From Oscillospiraceae bacterium (GTDB taxonomy: Bacteria; Bacillota; Clostridia; Oscillospirales; UBA929): DNA of 40,327 nucleotides. The stretch spans positions 1-40,327 of the forward strand of contig JAISCT010000068.1 in NCBI GenBank assembly GCA_031265355.1, given 5' to 3'. Shown piece by piece: positions 8,068-15,149 of this stretch. The notes under the pieces are model-generated. The model did not search any database. It saw nothing but the letters and a program-made list of their open reading frames with translations, and was not told where the DNA came from. The position numbers and the translations under genes are program-made. Position 1 is the stretch's first letter; each line of letters starts with the position of its first letter.

Positions 8068-8096
8068 TTGACAGACCGAGCGGGATCTGCTATACT
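8068..8096 (+). promoter_or_regulatory. Promoter of the rplJ-rplL operon
   Basis: TTGACA at 8068-8073 and TATACT at 8091-8096 are separated by 17 bases. Transcription would begin near 8102, directly in front of the L10 leader. Confidence 0.85.
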
Positions 8097-8099
8097 AAA

Positions 8100-8235
8100 A
8101 CCTGCGTTCCGTAGACAGCAGGACACAATTTTGTGGTAAACGGCCTGGCCGTCCTGCCGAGGGGCATCCGGCGGTGCACGCAGTGCGCCGCGCGGCCTCG
8201 CGCCTTGTACGGACGCGGGGTCTTTTTGTTTTGTT
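8100..8235 (+). promoter_or_regulatory. L10 ribosomal protein leader with attenuator
   Basis: The 5' UTR contains the CCGTAGACAGCAGG strand and the later CCTGCCGAGG strand typical of L10 leaders in Gram-positive bacteria, which bind the L10(L12)4 complex for feedback control. A terminator-like stem (CCTCGCG at 8196-8202 with CGCGGGG at 8214-8220) and a TCTTTTTGTTTT run follow, consistent with attenuation. The boundaries are approximate. Confidence 0.8.
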
Positions 8236-8307
8236 TCGAGCGCCGCGCCGCGTGGGCGCGCCGCGATCATCACGCAGACAGCCGTCTGCGCCTCGGGAGG
8301 TGAATCC

Positions 8308-8841
8308 ATGCCAAATGCCAAAGTGCTGGAGGAGAAAAAAGCCGCATTGGCCGCGCTGGCCGAGCAGATGAAGAGCGCGAGCGCCGGTGTGTTGGTCGAC
8401 TACAAAGGCATCAACGTGGCCGACGACACCAAACTCCGCCGGGAGTTGCGGGCGGCGGGCGTCGAGTACGCGGTCGTCAAGAACACGCTGCTTCGCTTCG
8501 CAATCGGGGAGGTCGGTTTCGACGCGCTGGCGCCGGTCCTGAGCGGTCCGACGGCGCTGGCCATGAGCGCCGCCGACCCAGTGGCCCCCGCGAAAATCTT
8601 AAATGAGTACGCCCGCAAGTCAAACGGGAAATTTCAGATCAAAGCGGGGTTTGTCGAAGGCCGCGTCATCACGCCCGCCGAAGTGGGCACCCTGGCCGAC
8701 TTGCCGCCGCGCGAGGTCCTGTTGGCCCGCCTGTTGGGCGGTCTGAACGCCCCGATTTCGGGTCTTGTCAACGTACTAAACGGCAACATCCGCGGCCTGG
8801 TCGTGGCGCTCGCCGCCATTGCCGAACAGAAGGGCGCCTGA
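8308..8841 (+). CDS. rplJ: 50S ribosomal protein L10
   Basis: A 177-residue protein with the usual L10 length and layout, starting at ATG 8308 after GGGAGGTG. The conserved N-terminal rRNA-binding part is visible (MKSASAGVLVDYKGI, then KNTLLRFAI), followed by LSGPTALAMS. The C-terminal helix that carries L7/L12 dimers ends in LVVALAAIAEQKGA. L10 forms the base of the ribosomal stalk that recruits translation factors. It is followed 65 bases later by rplL in the standard order and is preceded by its autoregulatory leader. The usual upstream genes rplK-rplA are not adjacent here; a PTS-EAL gene on the other strand is. Confidence 0.97.
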   Translation: MPNAKVLEEKKAALAALAEQMKSASAGVLVDYKGINVADDTKLRRELRAAGVEYAVVKNTLLRFAIGEVGFDALAPVLSGPTALAMSAADPVAPAKILNEYARKSNGKFQIKAGFVEGRVITPAEVGTLADLPPREVLLARLLGGLNAPISGLVNVLNGNIRGLVVALAAIAEQKGA

Positions 8842-8906
8842 GCGCGCACTGCTGACGTTTGCACCAAAGTATCAGAAAAACAGACATTTTGATGGAGGTA
8901 TGTACA

Positions 8907-9290
8907 ATGGCCAGTGAAAAGATCACAAAGCTGCTTGAAGAAGTCGACGCTCTCACGGTGTTGGAGCTCTCGGAGCTCGTGAAGGCCCTGGAGGAAAAAT
9001 ACGGCGTGTCCGCCGCCGCGCCTATGGCCGTGGCCGCCGCGCCCGCCGCCGGTGCCGCGCCCGCCGCCGAGGAGGAGCAGACCGAGTTCACCGTGGTGCT
9101 GACCGCCGCCGGCGCCAACAAGATAACGACTATCAAAGTCGTCCGCGAGATCACCGCGCTGGGCCTCAAAGAGGCGAAGGATTTGGTCGACAACGCGCCG
9201 AAGCCCGTCAAAGAGAACATCGGCAAAGAAGAGGCCGAGGAGCTCAAGAAAAAGCTTGAGGCGGCCGGCGCCAGCGTGGAACTGAAGTGA
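8907..9290 (+). CDS. rplL: 50S ribosomal protein L7/L12
   Basis: A 127-residue protein. ATG 8907 is chosen because GGAGG lies nine bases upstream and the protein then starts [13 protein letters not shown] as in other L7/L12. It shows the N-terminal dimerisation helices ([16 protein letters not shown]), an Ala/Pro-rich hinge (about residues 35-55) and the C-terminal factor-binding domain with [19 protein letters not shown]. It forms the mobile stalk that stimulates the GTPases of translation factors. Co-transcribed with rplJ and ended by the terminator at 9362-9398. Confidence 0.97.
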   Translation: MASEKITKLLEEVDALTVLELSELVKALEEKYGVSAAAPMAVAAAPAAGAAPAAEEEQTEFTVVLTAAGANKITTIKVVREITALGLKEAKDLVDNAPKPVKENIGKEEAEELKKKLEAAGASVELK

Positions 9291-9361
9291 ATTTGTTTGG
9301 GGCCGTCACGGCTCCAAACAACCACGGAGATTGGAATGGGGCGCTGCGGCGCCCCGCGGGG

Positions 9362-9398
9362 AGCGGTTTGCGGAAGTGAATTCCGCAGACCGCTTTTT
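9362..9398 (+). terminator. Terminator of rplJ-rplL
   Basis: A 14-bp stem (AGCGGTTTGCGGAA paired with TTCCGCAGACCGCT, one G-U pair) with a GTGAA loop is followed by a T run. Confidence 0.85.
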
Positions 9399-9461
9399 GG
9401 CTTTGACGGCGCGACACGGCGCGTGGCGTGCATAGTGGCATGCATTTTTGGGCATAATTCC

Positions 9462-9527
9462 CATCAACGGTTCAGGTGCCAGAAGTGCGTCTGCCGAGGG
9501 CCGGGCGAGGCTCCTGAACCGTTGATG
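9462..9527. repeat. Perfect 15-bp inverted repeat
   Basis: CATCAACGGTTCAGG (9462-9476) is repeated as its exact reverse complement at 9513-9527, around a 36-base GC-rich loop. It lies just upstream of the BofC-like gene. No T run follows, so it is not a standard terminator. The remainder of 9399-9552 shows no gene. Confidence 0.75.
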
Positions 9528-9552
9528 CCGGCGAAGCGAGGGGATGAGGACG

Positions 9553-9909
9553 ATGTCGGACATGTCGGTGCGCAAACGGGTGTGGCGGCTGGCGGGTGTG
9601 TGCGGGCTGTTGGCGGTGTATCTGTGTGTGCTGGTGCTGGGGCTCGCTTCGCGGCGCGCGGCGCGCCGCGAAGCGCCGGTGCCGGTGTGGCCGGCGGAGG
9701 CCGCGGCGTCTGAAGAGGACGTCTTTTTGCTGAAAGGCGAGGACGGGTGCGTGGCCGTCTACCGGATGCCGGAGCTCGCGACGCCGGAGCAGGTCACGCA
9801 GATCCGGATCGCGTCGCTGCGCGCGGTCGACCAGGCGCGGCTCAGGGAGGGCATTGCGGTGCAGGGCTGGGCGGCGCTTCAGACGGCGCTGGAGGACTTT
9901 GGGCCCTGA
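9553..9909 (+). CDS. Membrane-anchored protein with BofC C-terminal-like domain
   Basis: About 118 residues. ATG 9553 is preferred because GAGGGG lies nine bases upstream; ATG 9544 abuts that site and ATG 9562 is possible. One transmembrane helix lies near the start (AGVCGLLAVYLCVLVLGLA), then a short linker. The domain that follows (FLLKGEDGCVAVYR, then LRAVDQARLREGIAVQG and LQTALEDFGP) resembles the short domain shared with BofC, which in Bacillus modulates a forespore signalling protease. The arrangement is common in spore-forming Clostridia. The actual role here is unknown. A stem-loop overlaps its stop codon. Confidence 0.6.
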   Translation: MSDMSVRKRVWRLAGVCGLLAVYLCVLVLGLASRRAARREAPVPVWPAEAAASEEDVFLLKGEDGCVAVYRMPELATPEQVTQIRIASLRAVDQARLREGIAVQGWAALQTALEDFGP

Positions 9910-9954
9910 GGGGCTGTCAAAAATCATTTCGCACCTGATCATTTGACAGCCCCT
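9909..9954. repeat. 13-bp perfect inverted repeat after the BofC-like gene
   Basis: AGGGGCTGTCAAA (9909-9921) pairs exactly with TTTGACAGCCCCT (9942-9954) across a 20-base loop. It starts in the stop codon of the preceding gene. There is no T run, so it is a hairpin or weak terminator. Confidence 0.65.
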
Positions 9955-10000
9955 GACGAGTGGGGGTGGGAGTAAATTTTGGCGGATGCGGGATTTTTAC

Positions 10001-10029
10001 TTGCTTTCTGCCGCCACCCGCGGTATGCT
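10001..10029 (+). promoter_or_regulatory. Promoter of the DUF1292 gene
   Basis: TTGCTT at 10001-10006 and TATGCT at 10024-10029, 17 bases apart, about 55 bases before the GTG start at 10086. Confidence 0.55.
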
Positions 10030-10085
10030 TATAGAAAAGGGTTGTCCGCCGCGGCGCCAGGCGGCGGACGGGAGGAGGCGCGACT

Positions 10086-10367
10086 GTGAGCGAAGAATAC
10101 GGCGGCGATATCATCACGTTGACGGATGACGAGGGGCAGGAGTACGAGCTCGAACATCTGGACACGCTGGAACACGGGGGGACCGTGTATATGGCGTTTA
10201 TCCCGACCGACACGCCGGACGACGAGACGGAGGTCGATATGATTATCCTCAAGGCGGAGGAGGAGGACGGCGAGGAGATCCTGGCCACGTTGGACTCCGA
10301 CGAGGAGATGGAGCGGGTGTACGAGCTCTTCATGCAGAGGCTCTCTGAGGACGATGAGGAATCGTAA
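10086..10367 (+). CDS. DUF1292 family protein
   Basis: A very acidic 93-residue protein starting at GTG 10086 after GGAGGAGG. It has the DUF1292 (YrzB-type) layout: an opening strand pair (DIITLTDDEGQEYELEHLD), YMAFIPTD, then VDMIILKAEEEDGEEIL and a C-terminal helix (DEEMERVYELFMQRL). In Bacilli and Clostridia these proteins often accompany yrzL/ruvX-type genes. Here the gene stands alone between a BofC-like gene and a probable 6S RNA. The family's biochemical role is not established. Confidence 0.85.
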   Translation: MSEEYGGDIITLTDDEGQEYELEHLDTLEHGGTVYMAFIPTDTPDDETEVDMIILKAEEEDGEEILATLDSDEEMERVYELFMQRLSEDDEES

Positions 10368-10383
10368 ATTGCGCACGTTTGTC

Positions 10384-10412
10384 TTGAAATTACCGCCGCC
10401 CTGTGTTATGAT
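10384..10412 (+). promoter_or_regulatory. Promoter of the probable 6S RNA
   Basis: TTGAAA at 10384-10389 and TATGAT at 10407-10412 are separated by 17 bases. The start would be near 10419. Confidence 0.75.
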
Positions 10413-10418
10413 GAGATT

Positions 10419-10620
10419 GACGGATGCTACCCTGCTTGGTTCGTGACGGGCCTTTTTAAACCCACATGATGACAACGGGATGCCGGGCTTCCGTGGATGA
10501 TGGCAGGCCTCCCGGATTTTCCGGATGTTGGAAGCCGTGACCCCGCGGAGAGGCGACCCACCTGCATGGAGCGTGCAGGTTATAACTGGGTTCGCACGGC
10601 CGAAGTGGGGGCATTGCAAT
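10419..10620 (+). ncRNA. ssrS: Probable 6S RNA
   Basis: A ~200-base non-coding transcript with its own promoter and a strong terminator, no open frame, and extended pairing. The 5' region (ATGCTACCCTGCTTGGTTCGTG) pairs imperfectly with the 3' region (CGCACGGCCGAAGTGGGGGC). Inner stems include GGCTTCC/GGAAGCC and CCTGCA/TGCAGG. The GTTCGTGACGGGC...TTTTTAAACCCACA block is like Clostridial 6S RNAs as I recall them. 6S RNA mimics an open promoter and holds the housekeeping RNA polymerase. It lacks the marks of SRP RNA, tmRNA and RNase P RNA. The family call is by recognition and architecture, not computed. Confidence 0.65.
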
Positions 10621-10648
10621 AAAAAAAGGCGCGCAAGCGCCTTTTTTT
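10621..10648. terminator. Terminator of the probable 6S RNA
   Basis: AAAAAAAGGCGC-GCAA-GCGCCTTTTTTT is a perfect stem with an A tract before and a T tract after, so it can act in both directions. Confidence 0.92.
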
Positions 10649-10679
10649 ATTGCGCGCGCCGCCGCGCCGTCGTTCGCGC

Positions 10680-10707
10680 TTTACAAAACGGTACGGTGTG
10701 ATATACT
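10680..10707 (+). promoter_or_regulatory. Promoter of the rubredoxin gene
   Basis: TTTACA at 10680-10685 and TATACT at 10702-10707 with a 16-base spacer, about 70 bases before the start codon. Confidence 0.6.
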
Positions 10708-10775
10708 GATAGATAGCTCCGCCGGTTCACCGGGGGCCCGGCGCCGGTGGAAAATTTGAGTTTGGAGGATGCGCC

Positions 10776-10934
10776 ATGGCCGAATACGTTTGTTCCGTCT
10801 GCGGGTATGTGTATCGGGAGGCCGACGGCGACCCGGACAACGGCGTTGCGGCCGGCACGGTGTGGGACGGTGTGCCGGAGGACTATGTCTGTCCCATGTG
10901 CGGCGTCGGCAAAGAGATGTTTGACAAGGCGTGA
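10776..10934 (+). CDS. Rubredoxin
   Basis: A complete 52-residue rubredoxin starting at ATG 10776 with GGAGG seven bases upstream. The two iron-binding knuckles are intact: CSVCGYVY (C6, C9) and CPMCGVGKEMF (C39, C42), spaced as usual, with the conserved DGDPDNGVAAGT and VPEDYVC segments. It is a small soluble single-iron electron carrier, used by anaerobes for peroxide or oxygen detoxification and other redox steps. It is monocistronic, between its own promoter and a double hairpin. No rubrerythrin or flavodiiron partner is adjacent. Confidence 0.95.
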   Translation: MAEYVCSVCGYVYREADGDPDNGVAAGTVWDGVPEDYVCPMCGVGKEMFDKA

Positions 10935-10936
10935 GA

Positions 10937-10997
10937 GGCGGCGGCCCAAGAGGGCCGCCGCCGCGGGGGACCGGGTATGTTTTGCCCGGTCCCCCGC
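10937..10997 (+). terminator. Double GC-rich hairpin after rubredoxin
   Basis: Two back-to-back perfect stems: GGCGGCGGCCC-AAGA-GGGCCGCCGCC (10937-10962) and GCGGGGGACCGGG paired with CCCGGTCCCCCGC (10963-10997). No T run follows, so termination may be weak or assisted, or the structure may stabilise mRNA ends. Confidence 0.65.
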
Positions 10998-11085
10998 GAA
11001 GTTTGGTTGACATCCCCCGGGTGCCTGTGGTAAAGTTGTGACAGCTGGAAACGGAAGGCGCGCATGGACCAGGGAGGGATACAGC

Positions 11086-12642
11086 GTGTTTGCGGAGAGA
11101 CTCTCGGCGCTGTTGGACGTGTATCGGATGTCCAACGTTACTTTGGCGCGCGGCATCGGCGTCGATCCCTCTCTCGTGTCCCGCTGGAAGAGCGGGGAGC
11201 GCGTGCCGCCTCTGAGCGGCGGCGCGTACAGTGATCTCGCACATTTTTTGGCGGGTGCGCCGCTCAGAGAACACGACAAACTCCTGCTGACGCAGATGCT
11301 CAAGGCCGACGGCGCGGAGGATCTCCTGCCCGCGCTTGAGCGATATCTGCGGCAGGGCGCGCCGGCGTCGCCCAAGAGCCCCGGCGTCCTGCCGCAGAGC
11401 CTGTCACTCGAGGGCCTGATGGACCGCGTGTGCGGTGGGCTTGCGGCGTCTGGCCGTTGCCGGGCGGAAGCGATTCGATCGGATGATTGGGGAAATTTGG
11501 TACATTCGGGCCGGCGCCAGGAGCACGAGCTCTACCACGGGCCAGGCGGTCGGCGGCAGGCGGTCGTCAACTTCTTCCACATCGTGCTCTCAAGCGGCCG
11601 GCCGGCCGACGTGCACATCCTGATCCCATCAGACGCGCAGTGGCTCTCGGAGGACTCTCCGTTTTTTAAGTTTTGGTTTCAGTGTCTGCAGACCCTGGTG
11701 CTCCAGGGCTGCCACATTCGCATGATTCATCCTGCGCCCGCCGCGCCGGCGGCGCTGCTCTCTCTGCTCGCCCGGTATCTGCCGCTCTACGCCACCGGAC
11801 GGTTTTTCTCGTTTTATGCCGCCGAGGCGCCGGCCGGCTGGGAGAGTCTCACGCTCTGTGTCTCGCCGGGGCTCGCCGCGCTGGTCTCCTACGGCGACAA
11901 AAGCCAGCGCTCCCCGTTGCCGACGGCGCTGTACCGCGACGCGGCCGACATCCTGCTGTATGAGACGATGCTCCGCCTCCACGAGCCGTACATGCGGGCG
12001 TTGGCGCACGCTTGCCCCGTCTCGGAGCCGCTCTCGTACATGCGAGCGCTGACGGAGCTGGAGAACAAACCGGGTGACTATGTCTTCACGGCCGTCTCCC
12101 CCGGCACGCTCTGGCTGCCCGAGGCGCTCTGGCCCCCGGTGGTGCGGCGGCTGCCGTCCAGCGGCGCGGCGGCGGCGGCGCTCCGGCTGCTGGCCAGCCG
12201 TCGGGAGAACTTTGAGGTGCGCGTGGCCTCGTCGCTGTGGATCGAGATGTGGGCGGAGTCTTTTATACAGACGCTGGAGCGGGAGAAACGACTGGAGCTG
12301 GACGGCCGGGAACTGGGCGGCGAGCCGAAGCTGGCGACGCTCGCGGGGGAGGATCTGATCCGCTACCTGGGCAACGCGCTCACGGTGCTGCGTTGGTACG
12401 ACAACTTGCACATCGTCACGTCGAACACCCTGTCGGATCGTTGGAAGGTGGCCTTCAAACGCGATGCCGGCGCCCTCCTGGTCCCCGCCGCGTCGGGTGC
12501 GGTCTCCGCCTTCTTTTTGGGGGACAGAAGCACGATGCACATGCTCGAAAATTGGTACCGCACCCTCCGCCGCGGCGCCGGCGGCAAAGCGGACCTGATC
12601 GCCAGGATCGAAAAGGTTTTGAAGGTGTTAAACGCCGAATGA
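11086..12642 (+). CDS. HTH (XRE-like) protein with large uncharacterised C-terminal domain
   Basis: 518 residues from GTG 11086, chosen because GGGAGGG lies seven bases upstream; an ATG at 11064 is out of frame. The first ~70 residues form a helix-turn-helix (NVTLARGIGVDPSLVSRWKS, then GERVPPL) like XRE or Cro regulators. The remaining ~440 residues are mixed alpha/beta (VDVHILIP-like strands, FFKFWFQCLQTLVLQGCHIRMIHP) and match no family I can name. There is no transmembrane segment or signal peptide. It is probably a cytoplasmic DNA-binding regulator with an effector-sensing domain. It is transcribed convergently with hppA and shares its terminator. Confidence 0.6.
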   Translation: MFAERLSALLDVYRMSNVTLARGIGVDPSLVSRWKSGERVPPLSGGAYSDLAHFLAGAPLREHDKLLLTQMLKADGAEDLLPALERYLRQGAPASPKSPGVLPQSLSLEGLMDRVCGGLAASGRCRAEAIRSDDWGNLVHSGRRQEHELYHGPGGRRQAVVNFFHIVLSSGRPADVHILIPSDAQWLSEDSPFFKFWFQCLQTLVLQGCHIRMIHPAPAAPAALLSLLARYLPLYATGRFFSFYAAEAPAGWESLTLCVSPGLAALVSYGDKSQRSPLPTALYRDAADILLYETMLRLHEPYMRALAHACPVSEPLSYMRALTELENKPGDYVFTAVSPGTLWLPEALWPPVVRRLPSSGAAAAALRLLASRRENFEVRVASSLWIEMWAESFIQTLEREKRLELDGRELGGEPKLATLAGEDLIRYLGNALTVLRWYDNLHIVTSNTLSDRWKVAFKRDAGALLVPAASGAVSAFFLGDRSTMHMLENWYRTLRRGAGGKADLIARIEKVLKVLNAE

Positions 12643-12645
12643 TAA

Positions 12646-12704
12646 ATTCCCGAAAAAAACAAAGGACCCGGCCATGCGGCGGGTCCTTTGTTTTTTTCGG
12701 GAAT
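12646..12704. terminator. Bidirectional terminator between the HTH gene and hppA
   Basis: A perfect 25-bp stem (12646-12670 with 12680-12704) around a GCCATGCGG loop, with A7 and T7 tracts inside the arms, serving both convergent genes. It touches the hppA stop codon. Confidence 0.95.
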
Positions 12705-14809
12705 CAGAACAACTTCGGCAAAATGGCGTTGGACATCAGGAAGCTGGCGAAGACGATGGAGACCATTGAGACGAGCTTGATGAGGATGTTGATCGAGGGG
12801 CCGGAGGTATCTTTGAAGGGGTCGCCGACGGTGTCGCCGACGACGGCGGCCTTGTGGGCGTCGCTGCCCTTGCCGCCGAGCTGGCCGCTCTCGATGTATT
12901 TCTTTGCGTTGTCCCACGCGCCGCCGGAATTGGCCATCATGACGGCCAGCACAAAGCCGGTGACGGTGAGGCCGGCGAGCAGACCGGCGATGGCGTCCAC
13001 GCCGAGGAGCAAACCGGTGATGATGGGAGCGACGATGGCGGAGAGCGCGGGGGCTACCATCTCACGCTGGGCGCCGCGGGTGCAGATGTCCACGCAGCGG
13101 GCGTAATCGGGTTCCGCCTTGCCGTCCATCAGGCCCTTGATCTCCTTGAACTGGCGGCGCACTTCGACGACGATGCTCTGCGCCGCGCGGCCCACCGCCT
13201 TCATTGTCATGGAGGAGAAGAGGAAGGGCAGCATGCCGCCGATGAAGAGGCCGATCAGCACCGGCGGATTTGTGATGTTCAGATTGAACTGGAACGTGGG
13301 GTCGATGATATGTACTTCATCAATAAACGCGGCGATGAGCGCCAGCGCCGTGAGCGCCGCCGAGCCGATGGCGAAGCCCTTGCCGGTCGCGGCGGTGGTG
13401 TTGCCCAGCGAATCGAGCGCGTCGGTGCGGCGGCGGACCTCCGGGTCCATGTGCGTCATCTCGGCGATGCCGCCGGCGTTGTCGGCGACGGGGCCGTAGG
13501 CGTCCGTGGCCAACGTGATGCCCAACGTGGCCAGCATGCCCACGGCCGAAATGCCGACGCCGTAGAGGCCGGATTCAAAGCTGGCCGCGCCGCCGGCCGC
13601 GAAATAACTGACGAGGACGCTGATGCTCACAATGATGACGGGGATCAGCGTGCTCATCATGCCAAGCGAAAGCCCGCCGATGATCACGGTGGCGGGGCCG
13701 GTCTGTGTGGTGGCGGCGAGTTCCTGCGTCGGCTTGTAGGTGTCTGAGGTGAAATACTCGGTGAAAAAGCCTATCAACACGCCCGCGACGAGGCCGGAGA
13801 GGACGGCGAAGTAGACGCCGATGTGTTCCTTGCCCAGCAGGTGCCACACGAGCGGCAGCGCGATGACGGCGATGAGGATGGCCGAGATGTAAGTGCCCTT
13901 GCGCAGCGCGCGCAACAGCACCTTCTGTTCCGCGTTTTCGCCGGAGCGAACAAAGAAAGTGCCGACGACGGAGGCGAGGATGCCGAGGGCCGCCATGACC
14001 AGGGGCACGGCCACGCCCTCAAAACCGAAGCCGGCGGCCACGGCCAACGCGGAGGAGGCCACGATGGAACCGACATAGGATTCGTATAGGTCGGCGCCCA
14101 TACCGGCCACGTCGCCCACGTTGTCGCCCACGTTGTCGGCGATAACGGCCGGGTTGCGGGGGTCGTCCTCGGGGATACCGGCCTCCACTTTGCCCACGAG
14201 GTCGGCGCCCACATCGGCGGCCTTGGTGAAGATCCCGCCGCCCACGCGGGCAAACAGCGCCATCGAGGAGGCGCCCATGCCGAAGGTGAGCATGGCCTGG
14301 GTGATCCGCTGAATCTGTTCCACGTCCGGCAGATTTGCGTAGAACACGAACTTCAGCAGGAAGAACCAGATCGAGAGATCAAGAAGGCCCAAACCGACCA
14401 CGACGAAACCCATGACGGTGCCGGAGCTGAAGGCGATGCGCAGTCCCTTGTTCAGGCTCTGGCTGGCGGCGTTGGCGGTGCGCGCGTTGGCGAAGGTGGC
14501 GATCCTCATCCCGATGAAGCCGGAGAGGCCCGAAAAGAAGCCGCCGGTGATGAAGGCGAAAGGCACAAAGGGGGTCAAAAAGTCGAGTAGCGCCATGACG
14601 CCGAGCAGGACAAAGAGCACGGCGAAAAAGGCGATAACGCCTCTGTACTGGCGCCGCAGATACGCGTTGGCGCCGGTGCGCACGGACAATGCAATCTTCT
14701 GCATCGCCTCGGAACCCTCCGGGAACGCCATCACCTGACGTGACTGGAAATACGCGAAGAGCAACGCGACGACAGCGCCCGCAGGGGCCAGGTAGAACAG
14801 CCAGCTCAT
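12704..14809 (-). CDS. hppA: Membrane-bound pyrophosphatase (ion-pumping, K+-dependent type)
   Basis: A 701-residue integral membrane protein. ATG 14809 is chosen; a TTG at 14821 abuts the GGGAG site. It hydrolyses pyrophosphate and pumps H+ and/or Na+ across the membrane. The signature pyrophosphate-binding loops are present: GADLVGKVEAGIPEDDPRNP followed by AVIADNVGDNVGDVAGMGAD, and the C-terminal SDAHKAAVVGDTVGDPFKDT. The motif GNTTAATGKGF has Ala where potassium-independent enzymes have Lys, which indicates the K+-dependent subfamily. Choice between Na+ and H+ cannot be settled by eye. It probably conserves energy from biosynthetic pyrophosphate in an anaerobe. It has its own promoter and a shared terminator. 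Confidence 0.95.
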   Translation of the reverse strand: MSWLFYLAPAGAVVALLFAYFQSRQVMAFPEGSEAMQKIALSVRTGANAYLRRQYRGVIAFFAVLFVLLGVMALLDFLTPFVPFAFITGGFFSGLSGFIGMRIATFANARTANAASQSLNKGLRIAFSSGTVMGFVVVGLGLLDLSIWFFLLKFVFYANLPDVEQIQRITQAMLTFGMGASSMALFARVGGGIFTKAADVGADLVGKVEAGIPEDDPRNPAVIADNVGDNVGDVAGMGADLYESYVGSIVASSALAVAAGFGFEGVAVPLVMAALGILASVVGTFFVRSGENAEQKVLLRALRKGTYISAILIAVIALPLVWHLLGKEHIGVYFAVLSGLVAGVLIGFFTEYFTSDTYKPTQELAATTQTGPATVIIGGLSLGMMSTLIPVIIVSISVLVSYFAAGGAASFESGLYGVGISAVGMLATLGITLATDAYGPVADNAGGIAEMTHMDPEVRRRTDALDSLGNTTAATGKGFAIGSAALTALALIAAFIDEVHIIDPTFQFNLNITNPPVLIGLFIGGMLPFLFSSMTMKAVGRAAQSIVVEVRRQFKEIKGLMDGKAEPDYARCVDICTRGAQREMVAPALSAIVAPIITGLLLGVDAIAGLLAGLTVTGFVLAVMMANSGGAWDNAKKYIESGQLGGKGSDAHKAAVVGDTVGDPFKDTSGPSINILIKLVSMVSIVFASFLMSNAILPKLF

Positions 14810-14856
14810 AATGGATCCCAACTCCCATTCAATAAAAATTTCGAGGGACTTTCCTT

Positions 14857-14885
14857 ATACTATAAGAAATGCAGAAAAAATGCAA
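14857..14885 (-). promoter_or_regulatory. Promoter of hppA
   Basis: On the minus strand, TTGCAT (14885-14880) and TAGTAT (14862-14857) are separated by 17 bases, about 50 bases before the ATG. Confidence 0.75.
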
Positions 14886-15149
14886 GCGTTTTTTCACAGC
14901 CGCCAGAAACCGACCGCAAAAATGCGACGGACTCGGAGCGTGGACGTGCGAAAGCGCTCAACATTTGACCCCGATCTTTCGATACTAATGAAGGCAGCCG
15001 GATGGCGCAAGGGGGCCGTCCGGGCCGGCAATACGGAGATAGCGGCGTTTCAAGGATGGAGTCACGCGGCCGGAGGCACAGCCCTCCGGTTTGGTCGGGC
15101 CGTCTTGAAACGCTGTTTTGTCTGTTCGAGCCCGGAGGGAGGGGACGCC
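14886..15149 (+). other. Leader region before fliI, no gene
   Basis: 264 bases with no supported gene and no clear sigma-A or sigma-28 promoter. The notable content is a long hairpin at 15045-15113 and a ribosome site (GGAGGGAGGGG) just before the fliI ATG. Confidence 0.5.
15045..15113 (+). promoter_or_regulatory. Hairpin, candidate attenuator upstream of fliI
   Basis: GCGTTTCAAG (15045-15054) pairs with CTTGAAACGC (15104-15113). Inside it CCGGAGG (15070-15076) pairs with CCTCCGG (15083-15089). The outer stem is followed by TGTTTTGT, a weak T tract. It could terminate or attenuate transcription entering the flagellar operon. Confidence 0.5.

Noticed and set aside
10419..10620. SRP RNA, tmRNA or RNase P RNA
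   Set aside because: The SRP apical loop, the tmRNA GGTTCGA end and the RNase P GAAAGTCC block are all absent.
14941..14990. Sigma-A promoter TTGACC...GATACT before fliI
   Set aside because: The spacing between the two boxes is only about 10-12 bases, too short for a functional promoter; a sigma-28 pattern was not found either.
15045..15113. c-di-GMP riboswitch before fliI
   Set aside because: The hairpin contains CACGC and CCTCCGG strings but not in the order or spacing of the known consensus.
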